Shown here: positions 32,528 to 44,196 of the stretch, in pieces
Layout: each line of letters starts with the position of its first letter
Numbering within the stretch: position 1 is the first letter of the stretch
Origin: Anomaloglossus baeobatrachus
Taxonomy: Eukaryota; Chordata; Amphibia; Anura; Aromobatidae
Direction: 5' to 3'
Assembly (NCBI RefSeq): GCF_048569485.1
Contig: NW_027445248.1
Location: 1-64,000 of the forward strand
Length of the DNA: 64,000 nucleotides
Translations under genes and position numbers: made by a program
The notes under the pieces: model-generated
What the model saw: only the letters and a program-made list of their open reading frames with translations
Told to the model about the DNA's origin: nothing
Database searches by the model: none

Positions 32528-35500
32528 GACAGCTACGGGTTAGACCCCCCCCAGAAAAAGAGCGTAAATATCTCGGGAACGAAAGGAGATCTAACGTTAA
32601 TTTTTGCTGATCAAACCGGATCTAACGAATATCTATCAGAATCCATCCAAAAAACGGCCAATTTCAAAAGAGGGGGGGCTAACCCGTAGCTAACCCCCCA
32701 CCTGACACCCCCAATATCTCGGGAACGAAAGGAGATCTAACGTTAATTTTTGCTGATCAAACCGGATCTAACGAATATCTATCAGAATCCATCCAAAAAA
32801 CGGCCAATTTCAAAAGAGGGGGGGCTAACCCGTAGCTAACCCCCCACCTGACACCCCCAATATCTCGGGAACGAAAGGAGATCTAACGTTAATTTTTGCT
32901 GATCAAACCGGATCTAACGAATATCTATCAGAATCCATCCAAAAAACGGCCAATTTCAAAAGAGGGGGGGCTAACCCGTAGCTAACCCCCCACCTGACAC
33001 CCCCAATATCTCGGGAACGAAAGGAGATCTAACGTTAATTTTTGCTGATCAAACCGGATCTAACGAATATCTATCAGAATCCATCCAAAAAACGGCCAAT
33101 TTCAAAAGAGGGGGGGCTAACCCGTAGCTAACCCCCCACCTGACACCCCCAATATCTCGGGAACGAAAGGAGATCTAACGTTAATTTTTGCTGATCAAAC
33201 CGGATCTAACGAATATCTATCAGAATCCATCCAAAAAACGGCCAATTTCAAAAGAGGGGGGGCTAACCCGTAGCTAACCCCCCACCTGACACCCCCAATA
33301 TCTCGGGAACGAAAGGAGATCTAACGTTAATTTTTGCTGATCAAACCGGATCTAACGAATATCTATCAGAATCCATCCAAAAAACGGCCAATTTCAAAAG
33401 AGGGGGGGCTAACCCGTAGCTAACCCCCCACCTGACACCCCCAATATCTCGGGAACGAAAGGAGATCTAACGTTAATTTTTGCTGATCAAACCGGATCTA
33501 ACGAATATCTATCAGAATCCATCCAAAAAACGGCCAATTTCAAAAGAGGGGGGGCTAACCCGTAGCTAACCCCCCACCTGACACCCCCAATATCTCGGGA
33601 ACGAAAGGAGATCTAACGTTAATTTTTGCTGATCAAACCGGATCTAACGAATATCTATCAGAATCCATCCAAAAAACGGCCAATTTCAAAAGAGGGGGGG
33701 CTAACCCGTAGCTAACCCCCCACCTGACACCCCCAATATCTCGGGAACGAAAGGAGATCTAACGTTAATTTTTGCTGATCAAACCGGATCTAACGAATAT
33801 CTATCAGAATCCATCCAAAAAACGGCCAATTTCAAAAGAGGGGGGGCTAACCCGTAGCTAACCCCCCACCTGACACCCCCAATATCTCAGGAACGAAAGG
33901 AGATCTAACGTTAATTTTTGCTGATCAAACCGGATCTAACGAATATCTATCAGAATCCATCCAAAAAACGGCCAATTTCAAAAGAGGGGGGGCTAACCCG
34001 TAGCTAACCCCCCACCTGACACCCCCAATATCTCGGGAACGAAAGGAGATCTAACGTTAATTTTTGCTGATCAAACCGGATCTAACGAATATCTATCAGA
34101 ATCCATCCAAAAAACGGCCAATTTCAAAAGAGGGGGGGCTAACCCGTAGCTAACCCCCCACCTGACACCCCCAATATCTCGGGAACGAAAGGAGATCTAA
34201 CGTTAATTTTTGCTGATCAAACCGGATCTAACGAATATCTATCAGAATCCATCCAAAAAACGGCCAATTTCAAAAGAGGGGGGGCTAACCCGTAGCTAAC
34301 CCCCCACCTGACACCCCCAATATCTCGGGAACGAAAGGAGATCTAACGTTAATTTTTGCTGATCAAACCGGATCTAACGAATATCTATCAGAATCCATCC
34401 AAAAAACGGCCAATTTCAAAAGAGGGGGGGCTAACCCGTAGCTAACCCCCCACCTGACACCCCCAATATCTCGGGAACGAAAGGAGATCTAACGTTAATT
34501 TTTGCTGATCAAACCGGATCTAACGAATATCTATCAGAATCCATCCAAAAAACGGCCAATTTCAAAAGAGGGGGGGCTAACCCGTAGCTAACCCCCCACC
34601 TGACACCCCCAATATCTCGGGAACGAAAGGAGATCTAACGTTAATTTTTGCTGATCAAACCGGATCTAACGAATATCTATCAGAATCCATCCAAAAAACG
34701 GCCAATTTCAAAAGAGGGGGGGCTAACCCGTAGCTAACCCCCCACCTGACACCCCCAATATCTCGGGAACGAAAGGAGATCTAACGTTAATTTTTGCTGA
34801 TCAAACCGGATCTAACGAATATCTATCAGAATCCATCCAAAAAACGGCCAATTTCAAAAGAGGGGGGGCTAACCCGTAGCTAACCCCCCACCTGACACCC
34901 CCAATATCTCGGGAACGAAAGGAGATCTAACGTTAATTTTTGCTGATCAAACCGGATCTAACGAATATCTATCAGAATCCATCCAAAAAACGGCCAATTT
35001 CAAAAGAGGGGGGGCTAACCCGTAGCTAACCCCCCACCTGACACCCCCAATATCTCGGGAACGAAAGGAGATCTAACGTTAATTTTTGCTGATCAAACCG
35101 GATCTAACGAATATCTATCAGAATCCATCCAAAAAACGGCCAATTTCAAAAGAGGGGGGGCTAACCCGTAGCTAACCCCCCACCTGACACCCCCAATATC
35201 TCGGGAACGAAAGGAGATCTAACGTTAATTTTTGCTGATCAAACCGGAGCTAACGAATATCTATCAGAATCCATCCAAAAAACGGCCAATTTCAAAAGAG
35301 GGGGGGCTAACCCGTAGCTAACCCCCCACCTGACACCCCCAATATCTCAGGAACGAAAGGAGATCTAACGTTAATTTTTGCTGATCAAACCGGATCTAAC
35401 GAATATCTATCAGAATCCATCCAAAAAACGGCCAATTTCAAAAGAGGGGGGGCTAACCCGTAGCTAACCCCCCACCTGACACCCCCAATATCTCGGGAAC

Positions 35501-36054
35501 GAAAGGAGATCTAACGTTAATTTTTGCTGATCAAACCGGATCTAACGAATATCTATCAGAATCCATCCAAAAAACGGCCAATTTCAAAAGAGGGGGGGCT
35601 AACCCGTAGCTAACCCCCCACCTGACACCCCCAATATCTCGGGAACGAAAGGAGATCTAACGTTAATTTTTGCTGATCAAACCGGATCTAACGAATATCT
35701 ATCAGAATCCATCCAAAAAACGGCCAATTTCAAAAGAGGGGGGGCTAACCCGTAGCTAACCCCCCACCTGACACCCCCAATATCTCGGGAACGAAAGGAG
35801 ATCTAACGTTAATTTTTGCTGATCAAACCGGATCTAACGAATATCTATCAGAATCCATCCAAAAAACGGCCAATTTCAAAAGAGGGGGGGCTAGCTACGG
35901 GTTAGCCCCCCCTGAAAAAGATCGTAAATATCTAATTTTGTAGAGGAGATCTAACGTTAGTTTTGGTTGATCAAACCGGATCTAACAAAGATCTAACGAA
36001 TGGAATCATTTTTTACCCAAATTCTTAATAAGGGGGGGCTAACTCGGGGTTGGT
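32528..36054 (-). repeat. Right foldback arm: about 23 inverted 146-bp units plus terminal unit
   Basis: The same 146-bp satellite as the left arm, in opposite orientation and almost invariant. The outermost unit (35894-36054) carries TGAAAAAGATCGTAAATATC in place of the canonical ACCTGACACCCCCAATATCT, exactly as in the left terminal unit. The innermost unit (32531-32572) is a hybrid that also carries AGAAAAAGAGCGTAAATATC. The arm is about 650 bp shorter than the left one. Confidence 0.95.
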
Positions 36055-36063
36055 GTCTTTCTC
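36055..36063. repeat. Target-site duplication, right copy
   Basis: GTCTTTCTC directly after the terminus TGGT of the foldback element, identical to 12598-12606. Confidence 0.85.
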
Positions 36064-36439
36064 TCCTCTTCCGCTCTTTTCTTTCCTCTTCCTGGTGTCT
36101 CTGGTTCCTCCTTCCCCCTGTGGCTGCACAGCAGTCTGTGAAGCTGTTGGAGGAGCGGGAGGGGCTCCTCTGCTGTCTGCAGACTGTGCTAGTGACTCCT
36201 TCTTCCATGCTTCCCTGTGTCAGGCCTGCAGCGCTGAGTGCGATCTCTCCCTGTGAAGAGTAGGTCTCCAGATAGTGACTATTGTGAGAAGCTCCACAGC
36301 ATAGAAGAGCAGATCTGGATGGGAGAAGGCTTGGATCCCTGGATCTTGGTATACTACCTCAGTATGATTTCTGTGGAGAAGCTTTGGCTCTCATTATACC
36401 GATGATGGGGATTCTGGGTGTCACTACTGTGAGGGGAGG
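36064..36439. other. Flank of the foldback insertion, unassigned
   Basis: Starts C/T-rich, continuing the character of the DNA left of 12598, then becomes mixed. No gene recognised. Confidence 0.4.
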
Positions 36440-36568
36440 GAGCTGGATGTGGCTCGCAACCCTCGCTCAAAGCTGGATGTGGCTCGCAACCCTCGCTCAA
36501 AGCTGAATGTGGCTCGCAACCCGCTCTCAGAGCTGAATGACTGTGGCTAAAAAGGTTGGGGACCACTG
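36440..36568. mobile_element. hAT element remnant (one end)
   Basis: Ends in AAAAAGGTTGGGGACCACTG, the common hAT terminus. Just inside it is a three-fold repeat of a unit of about 35 bp containing GATGTGGCTCGCAACCCTCG. The other end was not found. Confidence 0.6.
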
Positions 36569-37093
36569 AGTAAACCATTCCTCTTTCCTCCGCCCCCCCC
36601 ACCCCCACACCCAATAAATTTCCCTACCTGGTTCAGCATTAAAATACGTTTACTTGTACATTTACAATCATGTATATATCAAAACATAGATCAGCAACGT
36701 TCATATTATCTGACTGGAGCGCATGAAGTCCATCTTTATAATTTTACGTGTCCCTTTCCACAAAGAATCTAAATCAGGCCCGCTAGCAAGGCTCTAGCCC
36801 ACATCAGCGTCGTCGGGGCCAAATTTGGGGTATCCAGCCACGGAGCTCATAGGTCCTCAAATTTCTTATATGCCCACCTCTTCTGATATACATATTTCTT
36901 ATATGCCCTCCTCTTCTGATATACATATTTCTTATATGCCCGCCTCTTCTGATCTACTCGTACATATTTCTTAAGTCTATGTGTATTGTTTACTTTCTTA
37001 ATCAATTCTCTAGTATCTGGGGCCGTGCTGTTCTTCCAATTTAGTGCTCTAACCTTCCGTGCTTGGTATAGAATACACGCAATAGCTGTCTTA

Positions 37094-37850
37094 GGCTATG
37101 TGCGCACGTTGCGTTGTACTGCCTGCAGTTTATTCTGTGTGTTTTTAAGCCCTTGGTTTTTGACAAAATGGCTTTTGACCATTTTTTAGCACTAAAAACG
37201 CATGCGTATTTACCGCGTTTTGGATGCGTTTTTAGCCCTTTTTCCATGCGTTTCTACATGCGTTTTCACAGATGCGTTTTGAACATCAAGACACTGCTAA
37301 ATAAAGATTAAATAGTCAAAAAGAATGAAAAAAAGAGAAAAGCAAAACATAGATAATTTTATAATTATTAAAGAAAATAGTTATATTTCTTGAAAATATA
37401 GCGGTTTTATCATATTAATTCCAAAAATAGAAAAAAAAAACCATAATTTAATTTATTTGTCGGATTATGTGTGTGTGTAAAGGGACATATTATTCCATTA
37501 ATTTAATGTTAGAAAAGCATGCGTTTTGTTTGTCTAAAACGCATGTTTTCTGCACCTAAAAAGCAGGTAAAACGTAGGAAAATTGAAGAATCTTGGTTTT
37601 TGCCATTTCTCATTGACTGCAATGTTAACAAAACGCTGCAGAAATGGCAAAAACAACACTTTTTCTGCATGGTTTTTGACCAAAAATATGCAAATTAAAC
37701 GCTGCAGAAAAAAAAGCAAAGTGCCAACAGAAATTCATCTTTTTCCATAGACTTTGCTGGAAAACCAAAACGCATGCGTTTTGGCACAAAAACGCAGCCG
37801 TTAAAAACGCAGCGGAAACGCGGGTAAAAACGCAACGTGCACACATAGCC
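37094..37850. mobile_element. Harbinger-type MITE, family D copy 2
   Basis: TTA at 37091-37093 and 37851-37853. Ends GGCTATGTGCGCACGTTGCG and CGCAACGTGCACACATAGCC. About twice as long as copy 1, with an AT-rich middle. Inserted in the L1. Confidence 0.75.
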
Positions 37851-38060
37851 TTATGGCTCTCCTGTATAGGAAGGTCCGCAGTATACCCAAGAATACACGT
37901 CAGGGGTCCACGATCTATCTGACAGTCATATACTGAGTTTATGAGGTCGAATACACCTGTTTAATATCTTCTCAGATGCGGACAGTTCCACACAAGCAAG
38001 ATCACATCTGCATCTGCAGCTCTATATTTCCAGCAACATGAATCAGAGCTAGCCCCTAAT

Positions 38061-38336
38061 TTAACACTAGAAGTCCCAGAGAGGGGTCATTTAACATTTC
38101 CACCTTTGGAACCCAGAGAGGGGTCGAATGACCTGAAGGATTTTAGCTAACATACTATAATCACCATCTTTTGTTCTGTAATTAAGGCCATTACTGTCGC
38201 ACCACAGGAGGTTGTTGTTTTCCATTGAGTTTAGCCATTTAGTTTCTAGTTAGTTCTATTCAGTTTATTGTATGTCATTTGACCCTCTTTCGGGACTTCA
38301 GGGGGAGCTCGAAATTGCTGGGACTTCTAGTGTTAA
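38061..38336. mobile_element. TTAA-flanked MITE (piggyBac-like termini)
   Basis: The element reads TTAACACTAGAAGTCCC at the left and GGGACTTCTAGTGTTAA at the right, so a CACTAGAAGTCCC inverted repeat is bounded by TTAA. With TTAA counted once, the flanking L1 reads through as PVFLVKLGASSDSCWKY, which confirms the boundaries. Superfamily is a guess between piggyBac and Kolobok. Confidence 0.75.
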
Positions 38337-38720
38337 CTAAAAACACCGGGGTCCTATATACCCTGTGTACTAGAAATAATTTTGAAAACCTCTGAGACTC
38401 ACTTAGTGACAGTAGTGGAATATTTTGCACTACCTCCTCCCATACCTCAGTAGGGATAATCTCCACATCTCTCTGCCATTTTTCTCTAATTTCACAGGTC
38501 TACACCTTGCCTTTGGCATCTTGGAAAAACAGGTAGTACCAGGACATTGCCCCCTTAGTGTCCCCAGCTGCCACCGAAATGTTCAGTAGTGGCATCCGAT
38601 CCACTGGTGACAAAATCACAGGCCCAGACTGTACCTCACAAGCGTGCCAAAGTTGAAGGTATTGGAAAAACCTGTTATTCAGAATATCAAAATCCCTTCT
38701 AAGTATCTCGAACGTCTTAA

Positions 38721-39487
38721 AGTAGACCTGTCAGGAACAAACACCTTACAGGGAACCTGTCTGGTGCAATATGCACAAAGAACCACGAGCAGTCCCGGGT
38801 GCATATTGCTAATCCCTGCCTAACGGTTCCTGTATACACTAGCATAGATAAAGAGATCTTTAGAACAAGTATTTCTAAAGATCTTTTACCGTATGCTAAT
38901 GAGCGAGGGGACTAGTCCCCTGGGCGTTAGTTCCCCTGTCTAGTCACCCCATTAGCATGTTAGTATGCACCTGTTGGCATGCTAACATGCTAATGAATGC
39001 GCAGCATCAGAGGATGGCCTCACCTCTCCGCTTCCATCGCCGCCCGACAATGGATTTTGACTCCATGCGCATGACCCCGGAGTTTCGGTCATGCGCACTA
39101 TGAAGCCGGGTGTACGCCTCCTGGCTTCAAACTGAAGTAGTGTGCATGACCGAAACTCTGGGGTCATGCGCACTGAGACGAAATCCAGCGTCGGACGCGA
39201 TGGCAGCGGAGAGGTGAGTGAGATCATCCTCTGACGCCGCGCATTCATTAGCATGTTAGTACACCCACAGGGGCATACTAACTTGCTAATTGGGCCGACT
39301 AGCAAGGGAAGCAATGCCCAGGGGACTAGTCCCTGGCCTCATTAGCACACGATAAAAAATCTTTAGAAATACCTTTTCTAAAGATCTCTTTATGCTAGTG
39401 TATACAGGAATGGTTAGGCAGGTATTAGCAATATGCACCCAGAACTGGTTGTGGTTCTGGGTGCATATTGGACCTGACAGGTTCCCT
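38721..39487. mobile_element. T2/Kolobok-type palindromic MITE, copy 2
   Basis: TTAA at 38717-38720 and 39488-39491. The left terminus is duplicated (AGTAGACCTGTCAGG and then CAGGGAACCTGTC). Both arms carry GGTTCTGGGTGCATATT or complement. The L1 reads through as LFDEGSVKTFEILRR when TTAA is counted once. Confidence 0.75.
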
Positions 39488-40193
39488 TTAACACTTCCCT
39501 CATCAAACAGTTTCTGTATGTTCTTGAGCGTCTTCCGCTGCCATAACTCAAACCCATACAACGTGTTCAGCTCAGGGAGGTTTGAGTTTCCCGAAATAAG
39601 TGAATATTTAGTAGCTGTTCCCACTTTAATTATGTCTTTTACCTTGTCCCAGGTTTTTCCCATCTCCCTTAAGGTATGGTACATAGGGATAGATACTTTT
39701 AAGAACCCTCCTGAATCTAATTACACAGGCAGATCCCTTTTTCCTAGCGCATGACGTATCATTGCCACTATTGACGGCGAGGTTCCTGCACCTGCTCCCT
39801 CCCAATTCTTAAAGTGCTGTAGCTGCGTTGCCAAGGTAATAAAGAAACGGGTCCGGAACCACCAGCTCCCCTCTCATTTTTGGTTTCCGCAGTGCCTGCA
39901 ATTTTATCCACGCTATTCCCCTTTTCCAAATCAATTCTCTGAAGGTAATGATAATTTTGTAAAACTTACGTTGGGGTAATCACACTGGTGCATTATGTAA
40001 TAAGTATAGTGCCTGGGGCATTATTTTTACTAGATTAGCTCTCCATATCATCGAAAGCGGCAGTTTACACCAAGCTTTGGTTTTCTGCAGTCACCTTTAG
40101 TCTGTCACCTTCTCACTTATTCAAACACCTCTACAGGTACTCAGTGACTGGAGGGGCGGGCCCTAATGACATCAGAGATGACTTATCCCAATT

Positions 40194-42048
40194 AAGGCTA
40201 GTTTCACACTAGCGTTGAACGGCATCTGTCACAATGCGTTGTATGACGCATGTGACGGATGCGTTGTAAATAGTGTGATATAAAGGCAACGGATTCCTGT
40301 GAAATAACGCCTTGCGTTAAGCTGAGAGAGAGCCCCCATCATCACTGCACACACCCCGGCACAACCGCACTCATCATCATCACTGCACACACCCCGGCAC
40401 TACCGCACTCATCATCATCCCCGTACACACCCCGGCACCACCGCACTCATCATCATTATCACTGCACACACCCCGGCACTACCGCCCCCATCATCATCAC
40501 CACACACGCCCCGGCACTACCACTCCCATCATCACCGCACACACGCTGGCACTACTGCACTCATCATCATCACTGCACACACCCCGGCATTACCGCACTC
40601 ATCATCATCACTGCACACACCCCGGCACTACCGCACTCATCATCACACACACCCCGGCACTACCGAACTCATCATCACCGCGCACACCCAGGCACTACCA
40701 CCCCCATCAACACCGCGCACATGCAGGCACTACCGCACTCATCATCACCGCACACACGCAGTCAGTACCACACTCATCACGGCATACACACCGGCACTAC
40801 CGCACCCATCATCACCGCACACACTACCTCAGTGACGTCCCCTCTGACAGCGCGACTCACTTCAGTTGCTGCCTGGAGCTGACAAAGAGCGGCGGTGTTC
40901 AACGGCCGCTCCTGGCAGCTTCATGTAGTAGAGCTGGATGCGTCGCGGGACCTCGTGTGGATTATGCTGGACCTAGAGGGGTATTTGGGGATTAATAAAG
41001 TGGTTTAAGAGGGTGTTTTTTATCTTTTATTCCAAATAAAGGTTTTTTTCGGGTGTATGTGTTTATTTACTTTCACTTACAGGTGAATCATTGTGGGTGT
41101 CTCATACATGCCTGCCATGATTAACCTAGGACTTAGTGGCAGCTATGGGCTGCTGCCATTAACTCCTTATTACCTCGATTGCCACCGCACCAGGGCAATT
41201 CGGGATGAGCCGGGTAGAGTCCCGGGACTGTCGCATCTAATGGATGCGGCAATTCCGGGCGGCTGCTGGCTGATATTGTTAGGCTGGGGGGCTCCCCATA
41301 ACATGGGGCTCCCCATCCTGAGAATACCAGCCTTCAGCCATGTGACTTTTCCTTGGCTGGTATCAAAATTAGAAGGGACCGCACGCCTTTTTTTAAATTA
41401 TTTATTTATTGTACTGCACGATATAGGCCCGCCCACCGGCGGCTGTAATTAGTTGCAGTGAGACAGCTGTCACTCAGCGTGGGGGTGGGTCTGACTGCAA
41501 CCAATCATAGGCGTCGGTGGGCGGGGGAAGCAGTGAATACTAAATGGAATAATGAGCGTCCGGCTTTTTCAAAAGAGGAAAAGCCGCCGGAGCTTTGTGA
41601 CAACTGTGCAGCGTCGCGCCCATGATCGGTGAGTATGAGAGAGGGGGGGAGGAGAGAGACCATGAGTGATTTTAAACGATTTCGATCGTTCTGCTGGACA
41701 TGCTGAGCATGCTCAGTAGAATGTGACGGAATCCGTCAGCGGATTCTGCCGCTTAGCGCATAGCGGCGGAATCCGCCACCATAGACAATCATTAGACACC
41801 TTGGCGGATTCCAACGGAATCCGTCAAGGTGCGTTATTTTAACGACCCAAAAAGCGCTACATGTAGCATTCCCTCCGCTCGACACTGCATCAAAATAACG
41901 ATGCAGCGTTGTCCAGCGGATGCAACGCAGACACTTGCGTTACAGTGCATCGTCAATACAAGTCTATGGAAAATAGCGCAGTGCGTTAACGGACTGCGCT
42001 ATTCTCCATAGCGGCGGATTGCGCTGAACGCAAGTGTGAAAGCGGCCG
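40194..42048. mobile_element. Long TIR element with internal CA-rich minisatellite
   Basis: Ends AAGGCTAGTTTCACACTAGCG-like and CGCAAGTGTGAAAGCGGCCG-like are inverted, with AATT at 40190-40193 and 42049-42052. From about 40330 to 40830 there is a degenerate minisatellite of 30-40 bp units (CACACACCCCGGCACTACCG, ATCATCATCA). The rest is non-coding; an open frame at 41093-41452 has no recognisable domain. Confidence 0.6.
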
Positions 42049-42211
42049 AATTGTTAATCCGGACAGTGTGCTAAATTGGTCACTGACGTATATTACTTAT
42101 TTTAGGGAATTTGGCCAATCATTTAGAACATTAGCTAATCATAGGCATACAGTGCAACCTTTTCTGTCAAATTGCTATACAAAAAGCCTTTCACGCCTCT
42201 TGATGCTCTAA

Positions 42212-42818
42212 GGCGGGCTTTGCACGTTGCGACATCGCAAGCCGATGCTGCGATGTCGCACGCGATAGTCCCCGTCCCCGTCGCAGGTACGATATCGTAT
42301 GATAGCTGGCGTAGCGAAAATTATCGCTATGCCAGCTTCACATGCACTCACCTGCCCTGCGACCGTCGCTCTGGCCGGCAACCCGCCTCTTTCCTAAGGG
42401 GGCGGGTCGTGCGGCGTCATAGCGACTTCACAAGGCAGGCTGCCAATAGCGGCGGAGGGGCGGAGATGAGCAGGATGTAAACATCCCGCCCACCTCCTTC
42501 CCCGCCCACCTCCTTCCTTCCGCATATCCTACGGAAGCCGCGGTGACGCCGGTAGGAGATGTTCCTCGCTCCTGCGACCTCACACACAGCGATGTGTGCT
42601 GCCGCAGGAGCGAGGAACAACATCGGACCGTCGCGTCAGCGTAATTATGGATTACGCCGACGCTGCACCGATGATACGATTACGACGATTTTGCGCTCGT
42701 TAATCGTATCATCTAGGCTTTACACACTACAATGTCGCATGCGATGCCGGATGTGCGTCACTTTCAATTTGACCCCACCGACATCGCACCTGCGATGTCG
42801 TAGTGTGCAAAGCCCGCC
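42212..42818. mobile_element. Harbinger-type MITE, family B copy 3
   Basis: TAA at 42209-42211 and 42819-42821. Ends GGCGGGCTTTGCACGTTGCG and TGTGCAAAGCCCGCC. Very similar to the copy at 55133-55721. Inserted in the L1 polymerase region. Confidence 0.8.
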
Positions 42819-43184
42819 TAAGGGCAGCATCTAGAGGTTGAGTGGCAATGGCAAACAGCAGTGGGGGCAGCGGGCATCTCTGCCTGGTCCCTCTAGCCAG
42901 TGAAAACCCCTCTGATAACAGACCATTGACCTTAACACTTGCCCTGGGCGCCAGATACAATACTTTCACCCAGCAGATGAACTTCTCACCAAAGCCCATA
43001 TTAGCTAGCACTATCCATAAGTATTTCCATTCAATACTATCAAATGCTTTAGCGGCATCTAACAAGACCACCACTTTAAACTGGTCCCCTGTAGGCAGCT
43101 GGAGATTTAAATAAAGCCGTCGGATATTAATGGAAGTGGATTTATTTGGCAGGAAGCCTGCTTGGTCCGGTTTTATAGAGATTA
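42819..43184 (-). pseudogene. L1 ORF2 reverse transcriptase piece
   Basis: Minus-strand frame with L1 polymerase motifs: KPDQAGFLPNKSTSINIRRL, then VVLLDAAKAFDSIEWKYLW with the first catalytic Asp, then WVKVLYLAPRASVKVNG and LARGTRQRCPLPPLLFAIA. The box containing YADD is not seen, being lost or displaced by the MITE at 42212. The inserted block at 43185-44188 separates this piece from the upstream finger domain. Confidence 0.85.
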
Positions 43185-44188
43185 CCCGCACTCATTGATT
43201 GTAATGGAAAAAAAATCAAATTTATTGAAGCGACTGTGATGTCATTCGACGTTTCAAACCCACCTGGGTCTTAGTCAAGAGTCGCTTAAAGATAGGTGCC
43301 TGACATGGTGTATCATCATATCACCAGCCACAGCGCTGCTGCGCCCGTTACACCCAGGACCTTTATCCTCAAGGCATTCTTTACCAACTTTTTAATTCAC
43401 TCAACTTCCATATCCCAGGCACCCATCTTTAAGCGACTCTTGACTAAAGGCCGCTTTACACGCTGCGACATTGCTAGCCGATGCTAGCGATGTCGAGCGT
43501 GATTGCACCCGCCCCCATCGTACGGCCGATATGTGGCGATCGCTGCCGTAGCGAACATTATCACTACGGCAGCGTCACATGCACATACCTGCTCTGCAAC
43601 GTCGCTGTGACCTGCCTCCTTTCTAAGGGGGTAGTTCGTTCAGCGTCACAGCGACGTCACTAAGCGGCCGCCCAATCAAAGCGGAGGGGCGGAGATGAGC
43701 GGGACGAACATCCCGCCCACCTCCTTCCTTCCTCATTGCTGGCGGGACGCAGGTAAGGAGAGGTTCCTCGCTCCTGCGGTGTCACACGGAGCGATGTGTG
43801 CTGCCACAGAAACGAGGAACAACATCGTTACTGCAGCAGCAACGATATTTGGGAAGAGGGGAGCATGTCACCGATTAGCGATTTTGAATGTTTTTGCAAC
43901 AATTCAAAATCGCTAATAGGTGTCACACGCAACGACATCACTAAAGCGGCCGGATGTGCGTCACAAATTCCGTGACCCCCAACGATATCGCTTTAGCGAT
44001 CTCGTAGCGTGTAAAGACACTTTAAGACCCAGGTGGAGTCGAAACATTGAATGACTTCACAGTCGCACATTTTACATTACAATCAATGAGTGCAGTGAAA
44101 TTATCCTTTATCTTGAATTGGACTTGCTTTTTCACTTGCACCACTATTCTTCTGTCTGAGTGCAGACCAATCTTTCTGAACTATACTA
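43185..44188. mobile_element. Palindromic insertion in the L1, split by a MITE
   Basis: Flanked by AGAGATTA at 43177-43184 and 44189-44196. The left arm (about 43191-43300) and the right arm (about 43409-43447 plus 44023-44090) are inverted copies, sharing GCGACTCTTGACTAA and GACCCAGGTGG...TCGAAAC. A family B MITE (43448-44022) lies within the right arm. Type not assigned; it may be a retro-derived inverted duplication. Confidence 0.6.
43448..44022. mobile_element. Harbinger-type MITE, family B copy 4
   Basis: TAA at 43445-43447 and 44023-44025. Ends AGGCCGCTTTACACGCTGCG and GCGTGTAAAGACACTT are inverted. Nested in the palindromic insertion. Confidence 0.8.
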
Positions 44189-44196
44189 AGAGATTA

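Larger units (their letters stand above)
12607..36054 (-). mobile_element. FB-NOF-like foldback Mutator (MULE) DNA transposon, 23.4 kb
   Basis: Both ends start with the same 18 bases, ACCAACCCCGAGTTAGCC, in inverted orientation, and are identical for at least 180 bp (12607-12786 against 36054-35875). The inverted repeats continue inward as large arrays of one 146-bp satellite (left arm about 4.2 kb, right arm about 3.5 kb). A 9-bp direct repeat GTCTTTCTC flanks the whole. Inside, on the minus strand, is a Mutator-like transposase with a ubiquitin-protease-like C-terminal domain (23183-26760). A 9-bp TSD fits the Mutator superfamily, and satellite-built arms plus a MULE fit FB-NOF (Foldback) elements of Drosophila. 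The interior also holds three other minisatellites and about nine younger MITE insertions, which explains much of its size. The arms look recent, while the transposase is damaged. Alternative: two unrelated arrays that invaded by chance, which the terminal identity and TSD argue against. Confidence 0.82.
36980..40190 (-). pseudogene. L1 ORF2, C-terminal part in pieces
   Basis: Recognised segments are WRANLVKIMPQALYLLHNAP near 40050, RGIAWIKLQALRKPKMRGEL near 39900, a long piece at 39500-39684 (KVSIPMYHTLREMGKTWDKV), then LLSLSESQRFSKLFLVHRVY near 38380 and the cysteine motif SSDSCWKYRAADADVILLVW near 38010. This is the connection and C-terminal region that follows the polymerase in L1 ORF2. 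Stops and frame changes are common, and three MITEs interrupt it. Confidence 0.75.

Noticed and set aside
12607-36054. Two unrelated satellite loci or a simple inverted segmental duplication
   Set aside because: Both arms end in the same special unit and abut the same 9-bp repeat, and the DNA outside differs. That is the signature of one inserted element.
41093-41452. A 119-codon frame inside the 40194-42048 element as its transposase
   Set aside because: No DDE or DNA-binding motif; the element looks non-autonomous.
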